Of a DNA stretch of 64,000 bases, positions 25,096-33,343 are shown piece by piece. Location: the NCBI GenBank assembly GCA_050946835.1, contig JBMNVN010000006.1, positions 62,001 through 126,000 of the forward strand, read 5' to 3'. The notes below the pieces were generated by a model, which was not told the origin of the DNA, searched no databases, and worked only from the letters and a program-made list of their open reading frames with translations. A program made the position numbers and the translations under genes. How positions within the stretch are numbered: the first letter of the stretch is position 1; the number at the start of each line of letters is the position of its first letter. Source of the stretch: UBA1447 sp002329225 (lineage in GTDB: Bacteria > Bacillota > Clostridia > Oscillospirales > Acutalibacteraceae).

Positions 25096-26637
25096 ATGTT
25101 TAAAATAGCAGAATATGCTGAGAAAGTAGCGGAGCTCAGATCAAAAGTCATTTCGGCATTTAATTCGGTGGGATTAGAATTTTCCGTAAAGGAGAACCAA
25201 GACTCTGGAACTATCAAGCTGGTTTTTGCAGGACAGTATAGTGCTGGAAAATCTTCTATTTTAAAGATGCTTACGGGTCGTAATGATATTGCGATTGGAG
25301 CGGGCATCACAACACAAAAGGCCCATACATATAAATGGAATGGTATGGAAGTTGTTGATACACCGGGTATTCATACAGAACTTAGACCAGACCATGATGA
25401 GATATCCTATAGCGCTATTTCCTCCGCAGATATGCTCGTTTTTGTCGTGACCAATGAGCTGTTTGATTCATATCTTGCAGATCATTTCAGAAAGTTGGCC
25501 ATTGACCGGGATAAAGCGGGCGAAATGATTCTCGTGGTTAACAAGATGGAAAGAGCATCTGAAGGAAACACACTGGCGCAGCAGAATGTTATTCGCGAGG
25601 ATCTTAGAAAGGTATTGGCACCATATACACCAGAGCAGCTTAACCTTTGCTTCCTTGACGCAGAGTCGTTCCTTGATAGCATTGAGGAAAGAACTGAGGA
25701 TCCGGAATTGGCTGACGAACTTTATGAAAGAAGCGGATATGTGGATTTCGTTGAAACACTGAATCATTTTGTTGATGAAAAAAGCATTCCGTCAAAATTG
25801 ACGACTGGGCTTTATCTACTTGAGGATGAGCTTGAAAAGGCCGTACTTGAATTGGAACCAAAATCCAGCGATACTGATATCAATGCTCTCGAAGAGATTT
25901 ATATGCAACAGCGCCATGCGCTTCTATCCTCGCGAAATCAGCTTCAGCAGGAAGCAAAGGACGTGTTCACATTAGCTGCAGCAGCTATCAGAGAAATAGG
26001 TCTTGATTCAGCAAACCTTCTGGTTGAAGGTTGCAAGCAGGATGATGTTGAAGAGGAAATTGAGAAGGCCATAAGAAAAGCAGATGACATTACTGAAAAA
26101 TGCCAGAAAGATGTAATTCAATTAATTGAGACACGTCTCACGGAAATGGGACAGGATCTTGACCTAATTGAGGATGCAGAATTAACTCAACAGCTGAAAA
26201 TACGGTTAACAGGAAAGTTTGCTTCTCTTCCAGGGAATGTGCAGAAGTTGCTCGGCGGGGCAGGACCTGGATTGCAGAAAGCAGGACAGGCTGTCGTGGG
26301 CAAGGCATACAAACCCGGTGTCCAAGGCGGTATGAAGCTTTCCAATTTCTCTGGTAGCTCGGTTCACGAAATAGTGCTTAAGGCAGGGCATGCCATTAAG
26401 TTCAAATTTAAGCCGTGGCAGGCGGTTAAAGTGGCGAAAGGCGTAGCAGTCGGAGGAAAGGTTTTCGGAGTGATAGGTGTCGCACTCTCTATCTTCATGC
26501 AAATTAAATCGGACCACGATGCCGATAAGCTTAGTGAAGAACTGAAAAAAACAGACAAAACATCCGTAGCCATTTTAATGCTGCTGCAAATGAACTGGAG
26601 GATTATGGCAGAGCGTTTATACAGAATAATGTTATAA
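25096..26637 (+). CDS. dynamin-like GTPase B (LeoA-like), C-terminus frameshifted
   Basis: ATG at 25096, five bases after AGGAGG. The GTPase domain has P-loop GQYSAGKSS (about residue 40), switch threonines in GITTQKAH, G3 DTPGIHTE and G4 VVNKME. A long helical stalk follows (EEIYMQQRHALLSSRNQLQQ; EEEIEKAIRKADDITEKCQ) and then a hydrophobic segment (VAKGVAVGGKVFGVIGVALSIF, about 453-475), as in LeoA and related bacterial dynamins that deform membranes. The frame as written stops at 26637. Just before, the run A7 at 26545-26551 marks a shift: reading one base back continues HFNAAANELEDYGRAFIQNN..ALAPALSEVNGNISEIRESRN to a stop at 26787-26789, giving 564 residues. The extended end fits the helical pattern better than the written one. 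Confidence 0.75.
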   Translation: MFKIAEYAEKVAELRSKVISAFNSVGLEFSVKENQDSGTIKLVFAGQYSAGKSSILKMLTGRNDIAIGAGITTQKAHTYKWNGMEVVDTPGIHTELRPDHDEISYSAISSADMLVFVVTNELFDSYLADHFRKLAIDRDKAGEMILVVNKMERASEGNTLAQQNVIREDLRKVLAPYTPEQLNLCFLDAESFLDSIEERTEDPELADELYERSGYVDFVETLNHFVDEKSIPSKLTTGLYLLEDELEKAVLELEPKSSDTDINALEEIYMQQRHALLSSRNQLQQEAKDVFTLAAAAIREIGLDSANLLVEGCKQDDVEEEIEKAIRKADDITEKCQKDVIQLIETRLTEMGQDLDLIEDAELTQQLKIRLTGKFASLPGNVQKLLGGAGPGLQKAGQAVVGKAYKPGVQGGMKLSNFSGSSVHEIVLKAGHAIKFKFKPWQAVKVAKGVAVGGKVFGVIGVALSIFMQIKSDHDADKLSEELKKTDKTSVAILMLLQMNWRIMAERLYRIML

Positions 26638-26829
26638 GTGCATTGGCACCGGCACTTTCAGAGGTTAATGGTAACATCAGTGAAATCCGTGAATCAAGGA
26701 ATAACAGAAGCATTGCCTGCAGAAATATGGAACAGCTTCATAGTGAATGTCAGAAGCTCATTCAGGAAGTTCATAGCGTGCACCCATAAATGCACCCGTA
26801 CTATGCAAGAGAAAACCGAGAAGAACTGA

Positions 26830-26893
26830 CAGACAGAGTGCTTGTGAACAATTTGGTCACAAGCACTCTGTCTGGTAGACAACCAAATTGTTC
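26830..26893. repeat. 18-bp perfect hairpin with a competing 12-bp inverted repeat
   Basis: CAGACAGAGTGCTTGTGA (26830-26847) pairs perfectly with 26857-26874. In addition GAACAATTTGGT (26846-26857, the loop) is complementary to ACCAAATTGTTC at 26882-26893. The two pairings exclude each other. No T-run follows. The rest of 26790-27120 has two more small hairpins (AAGAACG/CGTTCTT at 26925-26942; GGATT/AATCC near 26980) and no gene I can support. Confidence 0.6.
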
Positions 26894-27121
26894 CTCTACC
26901 ACAATGCAAAAGATAACCAGTGAAGAACGCACTCGTTCTTTGCAAGAGATCAGATTGAACTCTTGGTAAGATTCTGGTCTGGATTAAAATAATCCAAACC
27001 ACTTTGCAGGGCACATAAAAGAGTCCTTGACAATTCGCAACCGGAGCAGCCGATTAAAGCTACTCTCTGCGTGAACAAACAGCAACGCACACCCAGTCAA
27101 AAAACCTTCCTTCCGTTTGCA

Positions 27122-27147
27122 TTGACAAGCGGGCCTGCTGATATAAT
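27122..27147 (+). promoter_or_regulatory. probable promoter of the 63-aa mobile-element gene
   Basis: TATAAT at 27142-27147 preceded by TGA (extended -10). A TTGACA at 27122-27127 is only 14 bp away, so the extended -10 may be doing the work. Confidence 0.45.
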
Positions 27148-27178
27148 ACAAACACAATTTAAGACATCAGACACCTCG

Positions 27179-27218
27179 CAGACACTGGCAAGCTTTGCTT
27201 GACAACGTGTCTGTTTTT
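27179..27218 (+). terminator. attenuator-like hairpin in a leader
   Basis: CAGACAC / GTGTCTG with an inner GGCAAGC/GCTTG stem, followed by T5. It lies between the promoter at 27122-27147 and the gene starting at 27267, so it could be a leader attenuator. Confidence 0.55.
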
Positions 27219-27266
27219 CATTTCAAAAGAGAACCATCGTTCTCGGAAAAAAGAAGAAGCGAACTG

Positions 27267-27458
27267 ATGTATGAATTCAGCGGTCAGAAGAACAGTGGCA
27301 TGGAGATACCCGATTACGCCATTGAACGAATCGCCCGCTGCCTACTGCCCGTGATCCAAGCGTACTATGAAAGCGACGAGGGACAGGCTGAACTGTTGGT
27401 GTGGAACAAAAAGAAAGACGCTGAAGACACAAGAGAATATGACAAACAGACGGCATGA
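27267..27458 (+). CDS. small mobile-element protein (63 aa)
   Basis: ATG at 27267. The product reads MYEFSGQKNSGMEIPDYAIERIARCLLPVIQAYYESDEGQAEL and ends in a charged tail (KKKDAEDTREYDKQ). Short acidic proteins of this kind (IPDYAIERIARCLLP..) occur beside recombinase genes of clostridial conjugative elements. The function is not known. An earlier in-frame start at 27195 lies inside the attenuator hairpin and is less likely. It supports the view that 21.3-27.9 kb is a mobile-element remnant. Confidence 0.6.
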   Translation: MYEFSGQKNSGMEIPDYAIERIARCLLPVIQAYYESDEGQAELLVWNKKKDAEDTREYDKQTA

Positions 27459-27500
27459 TAATAGTGAAGGGAGTGCGTTCAGTGCACTCCCTTTGCATAC

Positions 27501-27751
27501 TCAATTTTCGTAGGGTTTATATCCCGTGGCAGCGTTCATATATGCCTCCGAGACACCGTTAAAAATCAAATCGGCATAAGCTAACAGGTCATTGTAAATG
27601 AGATTATACTGCTCTGACCGTTGGAATCGGTTGTCTGCCACTTCGTTCTCAACAGCGGTACAATCTATGGAGCAAATCCTCTCATCCGCGGAACGGGGTT
27701 CTACGTAGCCAGCAGTATCCTATTGGAAGCACAGCTAATAAGATTTTTCAT
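27501..27751 (-). pseudogene. frameshifted small mobile-element gene
   Basis: ATG at 27751 follows AGGAGAAAGCGACT. The first frame reads MKNLISCASNRILLAT and stops. A second frame continues DTAGYVEPRSADERICSIDCTAVENE and RFQRSEQYNLIYNDLLAYADLIFNGVSEAYMNAATGYKP to a stop at 27501. Together they would give a protein of about 83 residues broken by a one- or two-base indel around 27705. Family not recognised; the strong ribosome site and coherent second frame argue that it was once a gene. Confidence 0.5.
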
Positions 27752-27811
27752 AGTCGCTTTCTCCTGATTTGATGTTGATTTAAGCTGACACTATACCTCA
27801 ATATCCTTGAT

Positions 27812-27859
27812 AAAAATAAGAAATCCGAGCCCTTGACCGATAGGCCTAGGGTTCGGATT
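27812..27859 (-). terminator. terminator downstream of tRNA-Ala
   Basis: Minus-strand stem AATCCGAACCC / GGGCTCGGATT followed by TCTTATTTTT, ten bases after the tRNA CCA end. Confidence 0.7.
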
Positions 27860-27868
27860 ATCTTGCAT

Positions 27869-27944
<76 letters not shown>

Positions 27945-28025
27945 ATACTGATTTTCTCCGTGCCTGTCAGCTTGCGTATTCTAACAGATACAGGGAAGAA
28001 AATCAATGACTTTTTAAAAGTTTTT

Positions 28026-28060
28026 CAAAAAACAGGAACCAAGTCCCAAAAACGGGCTTG
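28026..28060 (-). terminator. possible terminator of the GH5 gene
   Basis: Minus-strand CAAGCCC / GGGACTTG with one bulge, then GTTCCTGTTTTTT. The T-run is a little distant, so moderate confidence. Confidence 0.45.
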
Positions 28061-28062
28061 TT

Positions 28063-29532
28063 TCAGATGCTGACCCGAACAGTATGGCTGCCGATACCGG
28101 TTTTTATTATGAGCTTGCAGGAGTCGGAACCGTCAATCGGCTGAACTTCGTACTCCCCTGCCGTTTCGACCTTTTTAATCTTGTTGGAAACATAAATAAC
28201 GGTGGGAACATCAAACTCCCGGTCTTGCTCGTAGTTAAGCTCAAACTCACCGGTGGAGGCACTAAAGCTGAGTTTCTTAATTTCACCGGTTACCGCCTCC
28301 GGATAGGGGCGGTCAAGTAAATCCGACAAGGGAGCATCCAAAACTCCGTTGAAGTATTGCCAGTAAGTGTAGCTCCATTTGTTGCCTTCAAAGGTTTCGA
28401 GCAGAAATTCCACATGGGGGAACCATTCGGTGCCTTCACCGCCGCCGCCCCATTCGCCCACCATTACGGGCACATTAAGGCGGTCCTGAGTTCTTTTGTG
28501 TTCGGCAAAAATGACGCCGGCCCTGGAGTTATTGGCGTATTTGTAGGCGGGGGTGTCAACCATAAGGTCGTAACCGTGGGGCTGGAAGCATTGATTGGGT
28601 TCACGCTCACCGTTGACCTCAATAGGCAGGTTGGAACAGGGAATACCGATGTTTGACCAATAGCTGTTATCCATAAAGACTATGCCGTTGTCGGTAACGG
28701 AGCGAACCGCTTCGGTCATCTTGTTAAGGAAGGGGGAATATCTTTCAAGGTCAAACTTCTTAATAAGCGGATAACCGACGGAAGTGATTTTTTTGAAAAT
28801 CTCGCCCTCATAATGGTTCAATACCAAGGGGCGCCTTTCTTTATTCAAAAAATCGCCTATGAGTTTGCCCCGCTTTATTCCCCTGTCAAACAGGGTGACA
28901 CGAATAAGCTTGTAAATGAGCTTTCTGAACACCTTACCGCCGTCTTTGCCGGGGTAAGGCTCGTTTAAAAAGTCAAACCCGAAAAGCGCCGGTTTGTCTT
29001 TAAATCTTTCCGCCATATGCGCCCACATATCGGCATAGTAATCAAGCAGGCCCTTGCCTTTGTGCTCCTTATTCTCCCAAAAATTGTCAAAAGCACGGTG
29101 AACGGCCCGGCTGATGAAGTAACCTTCCGCCCAGACAAATTTAGCTTTTCTGGGCTTGATGCCGTCATTCATTGTTGCCCAAGCCGGGGCGCCGCCGCCA
29201 TAAACGGCGCTGGAGTAGCAGTCCTGATGTATATCAAGATAGACGAAAATACCGTGTTCGGCACATTTGTCAAGAATTCTATCAATATCATCAAGCAACG
29301 GCTCATTGTATTTACCCGGTTGCGGCTCAATAGCATCCCAGAAGAAACCGAGACGCAAAATATTAAACCCGCGCTGTTTGTAGCGGTTAAAAAAGGCATC
29401 GTCAAAATTAAAGTTCAGCTTGTCTTTGCCGCCGTCATAGTCGGTTTTGTCCACAATGTTAAAACCGCGGAACATGCGCTCCCGTCCGTAATTGTCGACA
29501 AAGGCTTTGTTCTTAGTTGAAATTTTGTCCAT
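28063..29532 (-). CDS. GH5-family glycoside hydrolase (endoglycoceramidase/cellulase-like)
   Basis: 489 residues from the ATG at 29532, behind GAGAGGT (an in-frame TTG 15 bases upstream overlaps that site). The (beta/alpha)8 barrel shows FRGFNIVDK, GFNILRLGFFWDAIEP, VYLDIHQDCYS, the acid/base motif GFDFLNEPYPG and the nucleophile motif VMVGEWGGGGEG, all typical of the GH5 branch that includes endoglycoceramidases. The last 80 residues form a beta-sandwich. There is no signal peptide, so substrates would be imported oligosaccharides or glycolipid-derived glycans. It stands alone between the tRNA and a divergent DUF4091 gene, which is another glycosidase-type protein. The exact linkage cut is not predictable. 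Confidence 0.85.
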   Translation of the reverse strand: MDKISTKNKAFVDNYGRERMFRGFNIVDKTDYDGGKDKLNFNFDDAFFNRYKQRGFNILRLGFFWDAIEPQPGKYNEPLLDDIDRILDKCAEHGIFVYLDIHQDCYSSAVYGGGAPAWATMNDGIKPRKAKFVWAEGYFISRAVHRAFDNFWENKEHKGKGLLDYYADMWAHMAERFKDKPALFGFDFLNEPYPGKDGGKVFRKLIYKLIRVTLFDRGIKRGKLIGDFLNKERRPLVLNHYEGEIFKKITSVGYPLIKKFDLERYSPFLNKMTEAVRSVTDNGIVFMDNSYWSNIGIPCSNLPIEVNGEREPNQCFQPHGYDLMVDTPAYKYANNSRAGVIFAEHKRTQDRLNVPVMVGEWGGGGEGTEWFPHVEFLLETFEGNKWSYTYWQYFNGVLDAPLSDLLDRPYPEAVTGEIKKLSFSASTGEFELNYEQDREFDVPTVIYVSNKIKKVETAGEYEVQPIDGSDSCKLIIKTGIGSHTVRVSI

Positions 29533-29731
29533 CTTAATACCTCTCAATATCTTTTTTGGGGAGAGCTGACTTTCAGCTTGAAAGCCGTTTTCTTTAGCGA
29601 AGAACCAAACTTACCGAATCACTCCCGAAGCATTTGAATTTTATACTTCAACGGAAAAAAATTATAACACAACATATCTGCCGCCGCAAGGTAAGGCGGG
29701 GTTGAAAAAAACAGAAAAAAGCTCTATTATG

Positions 29732-29760
29732 TTTACGGGTAAATCAAACTGATATATACT
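29732..29760 (+). promoter_or_regulatory. probable promoter of the DUF4091 gene
   Basis: TTTACG (29732-29737), 17-bp spacer, TATACT (29755-29760). Confidence 0.55.
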
Positions 29761-29802
29761 TTAATCGTCACAAATATAAAACGAAAGAGAGGGCTTGGTT
29801 AA

Positions 29803-31461
29803 ATGTTTATTCTGTTAAGAGGTTTGTTCAGATTTAAGAATGTTCTAAGTTTTTTAATTGCACTTTGGCTGCCTTTGATGACGGTTTTGGGCGTAAGAAT
29901 GCCGGGAGTAAATGTTGAATCAAGGGTAAACGGCTGCCTTTATCCCGCAACAAAGAAAGTCAGAAAAGTTCAGCTTATCGGCGAAGATAAGTCTATAAGC
30001 TTCGGTTTGGCAAAAGGTGAAAGAGAGGCCTGCCACCTTGTTCTAAGAGCTAACAAAATCAGTAATGACCTCGTATGGGAGATGACGCCGTTCCAGGATA
30101 AGGACGGAAATGTTCTTGAAAGCAAGGTTTTTAAAGAGGCATATATAAGCGTTGCCGTGGCAGATGAAATTAAAAACTTTCCCGAAGGAACAATCCCCAG
30201 GTCTATGCCGGATGCCTTAATGCCGTTTGAGGGCGGTCCGTTTTCGCTGATGATTGTCAATGAAAACCAACCTTTTTATATTCAGGTAACCTCCACCCTC
30301 AATACAATGCCCGGCGAATACAGGTCCGTAGTGACTGTTAAAGACGGCGATGAACTGCAAGAAAGATTTGAAATAACCGCAAAAGTATGGGGTTTCACTT
30401 TGCCGGAGACACCTACATGTGAAACGGCCTTTGGGTTGAGCAAGGGTTGTATAGCCCAAAAGCATGGCGTAGCCGCCAATAGCGCCGAGGCAACCGAACT
30501 GTACAAAAAGTATTATGAATACCTTTTAAGCCATAAGATTTCCGCCTACAGCATACCGGCGGATATTCTCAGCGATGAAGCGGACGCCTATCTGAACGAC
30601 CCCCGCATGACTTCATTTTTGATCCCATACTCCGGCGATGATGAAACTCTTCAGCGCTATTACAACAAGGTTTCTTCAAATCCTGAATGGGCTGCCAAAG
30701 GTTACTTTTACCCAATTGATGAACCTACCTCGGCGGAACACTACCGCACCTATGAAGCGATGACCGATCGCCTTAACAGCCTCTGCCCCGGCTACAACAT
30801 GGTCACGCCGTTTTATATCTACAAATTTACCGATGAGAATATAGAGTTCAATTCCCTGGAGATGCAAAGAGGCAGGAGCAATATTATTTGCGGTTTATCA
30901 AGTTTACACGAGTATGTTTCTACTGAAAAAACTCCTTCAAAAACCGGATTCAGGGAGGATTTGGAGGCAAGAGTTCAGACTGGCGATAAGAGCTGGTGGT
31001 ATGTTTGCTGCAGCCCCAGACCGGATTATTGCAACTTTTTCACAAGCAATGAAGGTCTTGAAACCCGCCTTCTTTTCTGGCAACAAAAACAAAGGAATGT
31101 CGGCGGTGTGCTTTACTGGGATACAACCTATTGGTGGGATGTTGAAGATGTCTGGTCGGAATCCCTTACAACTCCCTGGACAGGCGCATATGCTTTCGGC
31201 GACGGTTCCCTTTTTTACAACGGAAATAAAATCGGGATTAACGGCCCTGTTTCTTCTCTGAGGCTTGAAACGGTAGCGGACGGAATTGAGGACTTCGAGT
31301 ATCTGACCATTGCCGAAAAGATTTTCGGCAGATATTATATAGATAAGCTTATGGCCAAACTGACAACCGGGCTTAAAGAATACACCTATTCCGATGAACT
31401 TTTTATTCAGGTTCGGGAAACAATCGGCAACGACATTGATGAGTACTGTCAAAATCAATAG
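29803..31461 (+). CDS. secreted DUF4091 glycoside-hydrolase-like protein
   Basis: 552 residues. The N-terminus (residues 1-32) is a hydrophobic signal or anchor segment. Residues 40-190 are a beta-sandwich (GLAKGEREACHLVLRA..FKEAYISV). The remainder is a TIM-barrel-like domain with YFYPIDEPTSAEHY, GGVLYWDTTYWWDVEDVW and the DUF4091 C-terminal block SSLRLETVADGIEDFEYLTIAEK. DUF4091 proteins are found in polysaccharide-utilisation settings and are considered glycosidases, with the acidic residues in IDEP and ADGIEDFE likely in the active site. It has its own promoter and lies divergent from the GH5 gene. Ends with TAG, useful evidence that TAG is a normal stop here. Confidence 0.8.
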   Translation: MFILLRGLFRFKNVLSFLIALWLPLMTVLGVRMPGVNVESRVNGCLYPATKKVRKVQLIGEDKSISFGLAKGEREACHLVLRANKISNDLVWEMTPFQDKDGNVLESKVFKEAYISVAVADEIKNFPEGTIPRSMPDALMPFEGGPFSLMIVNENQPFYIQVTSTLNTMPGEYRSVVTVKDGDELQERFEITAKVWGFTLPETPTCETAFGLSKGCIAQKHGVAANSAEATELYKKYYEYLLSHKISAYSIPADILSDEADAYLNDPRMTSFLIPYSGDDETLQRYYNKVSSNPEWAAKGYFYPIDEPTSAEHYRTYEAMTDRLNSLCPGYNMVTPFYIYKFTDENIEFNSLEMQRGRSNIICGLSSLHEYVSTEKTPSKTGFREDLEARVQTGDKSWWYVCCSPRPDYCNFFTSNEGLETRLLFWQQKQRNVGGVLYWDTTYWWDVEDVWSESLTTPWTGAYAFGDGSLFYNGNKIGINGPVSSLRLETVADGIEDFEYLTIAEKIFGRYYIDKLMAKLTTGLKEYTYSDELFIQVRETIGNDIDEYCQNQ

Positions 31462-31487
31462 GCATTAATTCTCGGGATTAGTATGCA

Positions 31488-31524
31488 GGAGGCCGCTTTA
31501 CCCTTACAGGGTATGGCGGCCTCC
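31488..31524. terminator. strong hairpin without T-run
   Basis: GGAGGCCGC..TACCC-TTAC-AGGGTA..GCGGCCTCC, a long stem between convergent genes. It lacks a U-tract on either strand, so it may be a factor-dependent or mRNA-stabilising end. Confidence 0.55.
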
Positions 31525-31591
31525 CGTAGTATCAGGATATATTATGTTCAAGATAAAAAGCTGACATTCGGGCAGTTTTCTTATTGAGTGC

Positions 31592-32212
31592 TCATTCATT
31601 ATATAAATTCTTATAATAAAAAACCACAATCTGAGAGCGATCTCTCAGGTCTAATTTATCAAGCAGATTCGAAATATAATTACGCACCGTCCCCTCACTA
31701 AGATAAAGAGTCTGCGAAATCTCTTTATTATTCATTCCCTCGGCAAGCAATTTAATAATTTCCAACTCTCTTTCGGTTATATCGAAATCCTCTATGGATT
31801 TTCTTGCTTGATTCGACAATCTTATATCCTTAATCACCTCGGAATCCAACACCATATTACCGGCCATAACCGTTTGAATTGATTGAAATAAGGAATCAAC
31901 GTTATCTTTTAAAATGTAACCCTTAACACCGAGTTTGATTGCTTTATTGATGTATTCCTCATCCTTAAAAGTCGTCAAAAGAATTATTTTTGCCTCATTG
32001 TCCCGCTCCAACAATTTACCGGCGATATCAATTCCGTTCTCATCCTTCAGCCGGATATCCTGCAGCACCAGGTCAATCTTATGATTCTTATAAATATCAA
32101 AGGCCTCTTCACCATTTTTTGATGTGAAGACCTCATCAATACCTCCGGCTTTTAAGATCATTTGTAATGATTTTAAAACAAGAGCATCATCATCCACTAT
32201 TAATACTTTCAT
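31592..32212 (-). CDS. NarL/LuxR-family response regulator (LnrK-like)
   Basis: 206 residues. The receiver domain has the acidic pair DDD near 8, the phospho-acceptor aspartate in LVLQDIRLKD near 54 and the conserved lysine in YILKD. The C-terminal LuxR helix-turn-helix (ITERELEIIKLLAEGMNNKEISQTLYLSEGTVRNYISNLLDKL) binds DNA. Its ATG overlaps the TGA of the kinase gene by four bases, so they are co-translated. Together with the divergent ABC-2 genes it matches the layout of the Bacillus LnrJK-LMN (YvfTU) module that senses membrane-active polyenes. The ligand here is unknown. Confidence 0.88.
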   Translation of the reverse strand: MKVLIVDDDALVLKSLQMILKAGGIDEVFTSKNGEEAFDIYKNHKIDLVLQDIRLKDENGIDIAGKLLERDNEAKIILLTTFKDEEYINKAIKLGVKGYILKDNVDSLFQSIQTVMAGNMVLDSEVIKDIRLSNQARKSIEDFDITERELEIIKLLAEGMNNKEISQTLYLSEGTVRNYISNLLDKLDLRDRSQIVVFYYKNLYNE

Positions 32213-33249
32213 TTGTCCCTCTCAATCAATACATGAATAACAAAGCCCCGGTCTGCCGTAATATTTAACTTCCAATCGCGTTCTTCACATTTCTTCCTGA
32301 TGGAATACAAACCGAGTCCTTCTTTGATTTTTTTATTCGGCACGGAACCGTCATCTTCAATTTTTAAAACCAAAAACCGTTCACTCTCAACCAAATAGAC
32401 CTTAAAATGTTCACCGTCGGAATGCTTTAAATAATTCGTCAATGCTTCCCTGACAATCACAAAAATATCATACTTGATGCCATAACTCAAATTCGAGTCA
32501 ACAATATAAGTAAAATTTGAATTTTCAACAGTCTCCAACAGCTCCATAATTTTATTTTCCAAATCGAAAGAACTGTCCCTCAGATTATACATAACCCTGC
32601 GAATATCCTGCAAGCCCTCCTCCAGCGTTTCTTTTAACACTAAGAGGTCCTCTTTTGTCTCAGCTTCTTCGGTTGTCATAGATAACGCTTTCAAATTCAA
32701 AATAGCAGCCGACAGCGTATGACCCGCCGTATCATGAATCTCGCGTGAAATACGATTTCTTTCATCCTGCAAAGTCAAGGTTTCGTCCCGCTCTTTTTCT
32801 GCCCTCAAAAGGTCAAGCGATTCTGACAAGCGGTTCTTTTTCTCAAGAAGATCATATTTTTCCTTTCTCAAATTCACAAGCTCAATATCTTTATGTGTCA
32901 AAAGAATATCCCACAGCAGCGTAAAAACAACAAACGTGAAATAAAGAACATGGAAGTTGATGAAAAACGGAATAAAAATTAAAAGAGAGACCTTGTTAAA
33001 GTGCAAATAGGCATTCGGAGCCAACAGCGGCAATAAAAAGACAAATTGCGGAAACACTAACAGGATAAAAATCCCCAAAACAAATAAAGCCGATTTAACT
33101 TTTTGATTAGAAATAATATTAATAAGTATCGAATAACTGAAGCCCAGGAGAACCAGAACAATAAGCAATTCAGTCACAATATCGCCTTTTTCAAACTCAT
33201 ATAAAGTTACAATTAATGCAACAACAGCGCGAATGATTATTTTACTCAT
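32209..33249 (-). CDS. DesK-type membrane sensor histidine kinase (LnrJ-like)
   Basis: 346 residues, ATG at 33249 after AGGTG. The first 130 residues contain several membrane segments (ELLIVLVLLGFSYSILINII, SALFVLGIFILLVFPQFVFLL, LLIFIPFFINFHVLYFTFVV) and no extracellular domain of size. A coiled coil is followed by the HisKA_3 motif DERNRISREIHDTAGHTL with the phospho-acceptor histidine, and an HATPase domain (VIVREALTNYLKHS, LKIEDDG, GLGLYSIRKKCEE). Kinases with this compact, membrane-buried sensor often detect damage within the membrane or activity of the partner transporter. It is the first gene of the two-component operon. Confidence 0.88.
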   Translation of the reverse strand: MSKIIIRAVVALIVTLYEFEKGDIVTELLIVLVLLGFSYSILINIISNQKVKSALFVLGIFILLVFPQFVFLLPLLAPNAYLHFNKVSLLIFIPFFINFHVLYFTFVVFTLLWDILLTHKDIELVNLRKEKYDLLEKKNRLSESLDLLRAEKERDETLTLQDERNRISREIHDTAGHTLSAAILNLKALSMTTEEAETKEDLLVLKETLEEGLQDIRRVMYNLRDSSFDLENKIMELLETVENSNFTYIVDSNLSYGIKYDIFVIVREALTNYLKHSDGEHFKVYLVESERFLVLKIEDDGSVPNKKIKEGLGLYSIRKKCEERDWKLNITADRGFVIHVLIERDK

Positions 33250-33258
33250 AAAGCACCT

Positions 33259-33272
33259 GTGACATTTGTCAC
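33259..33272. promoter_or_regulatory. candidate response-regulator operator
   Basis: GTGACA-TT-TGTCAC, a six-base perfect inverted repeat with a two-base centre, in the 94-bp gap between the two-component and exporter genes. It is ten bases upstream of the kinase ATG and 71 bp from the exporter ATG, suiting control of one or both. Confidence 0.5.
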
Positions 33273-33343
33273 CTCAAATAATGAGCGGATTCACTAAACA
33301 AATTTGCGTGCTTATTGTATCATAATTTTCGGGAGGTGGAAAC

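Noticed and set aside
26638..26829. Separate small gene after GTPase B
   Set aside because: The 63-codon frame there is out of phase with the coherent C-terminal extension of GTPase B and has no ribosome site.
31488..31524. Intrinsic terminator in the strict sense
   Set aside because: The stem is strong but neither strand has a U-tract; kept only as a hairpin of uncertain role.
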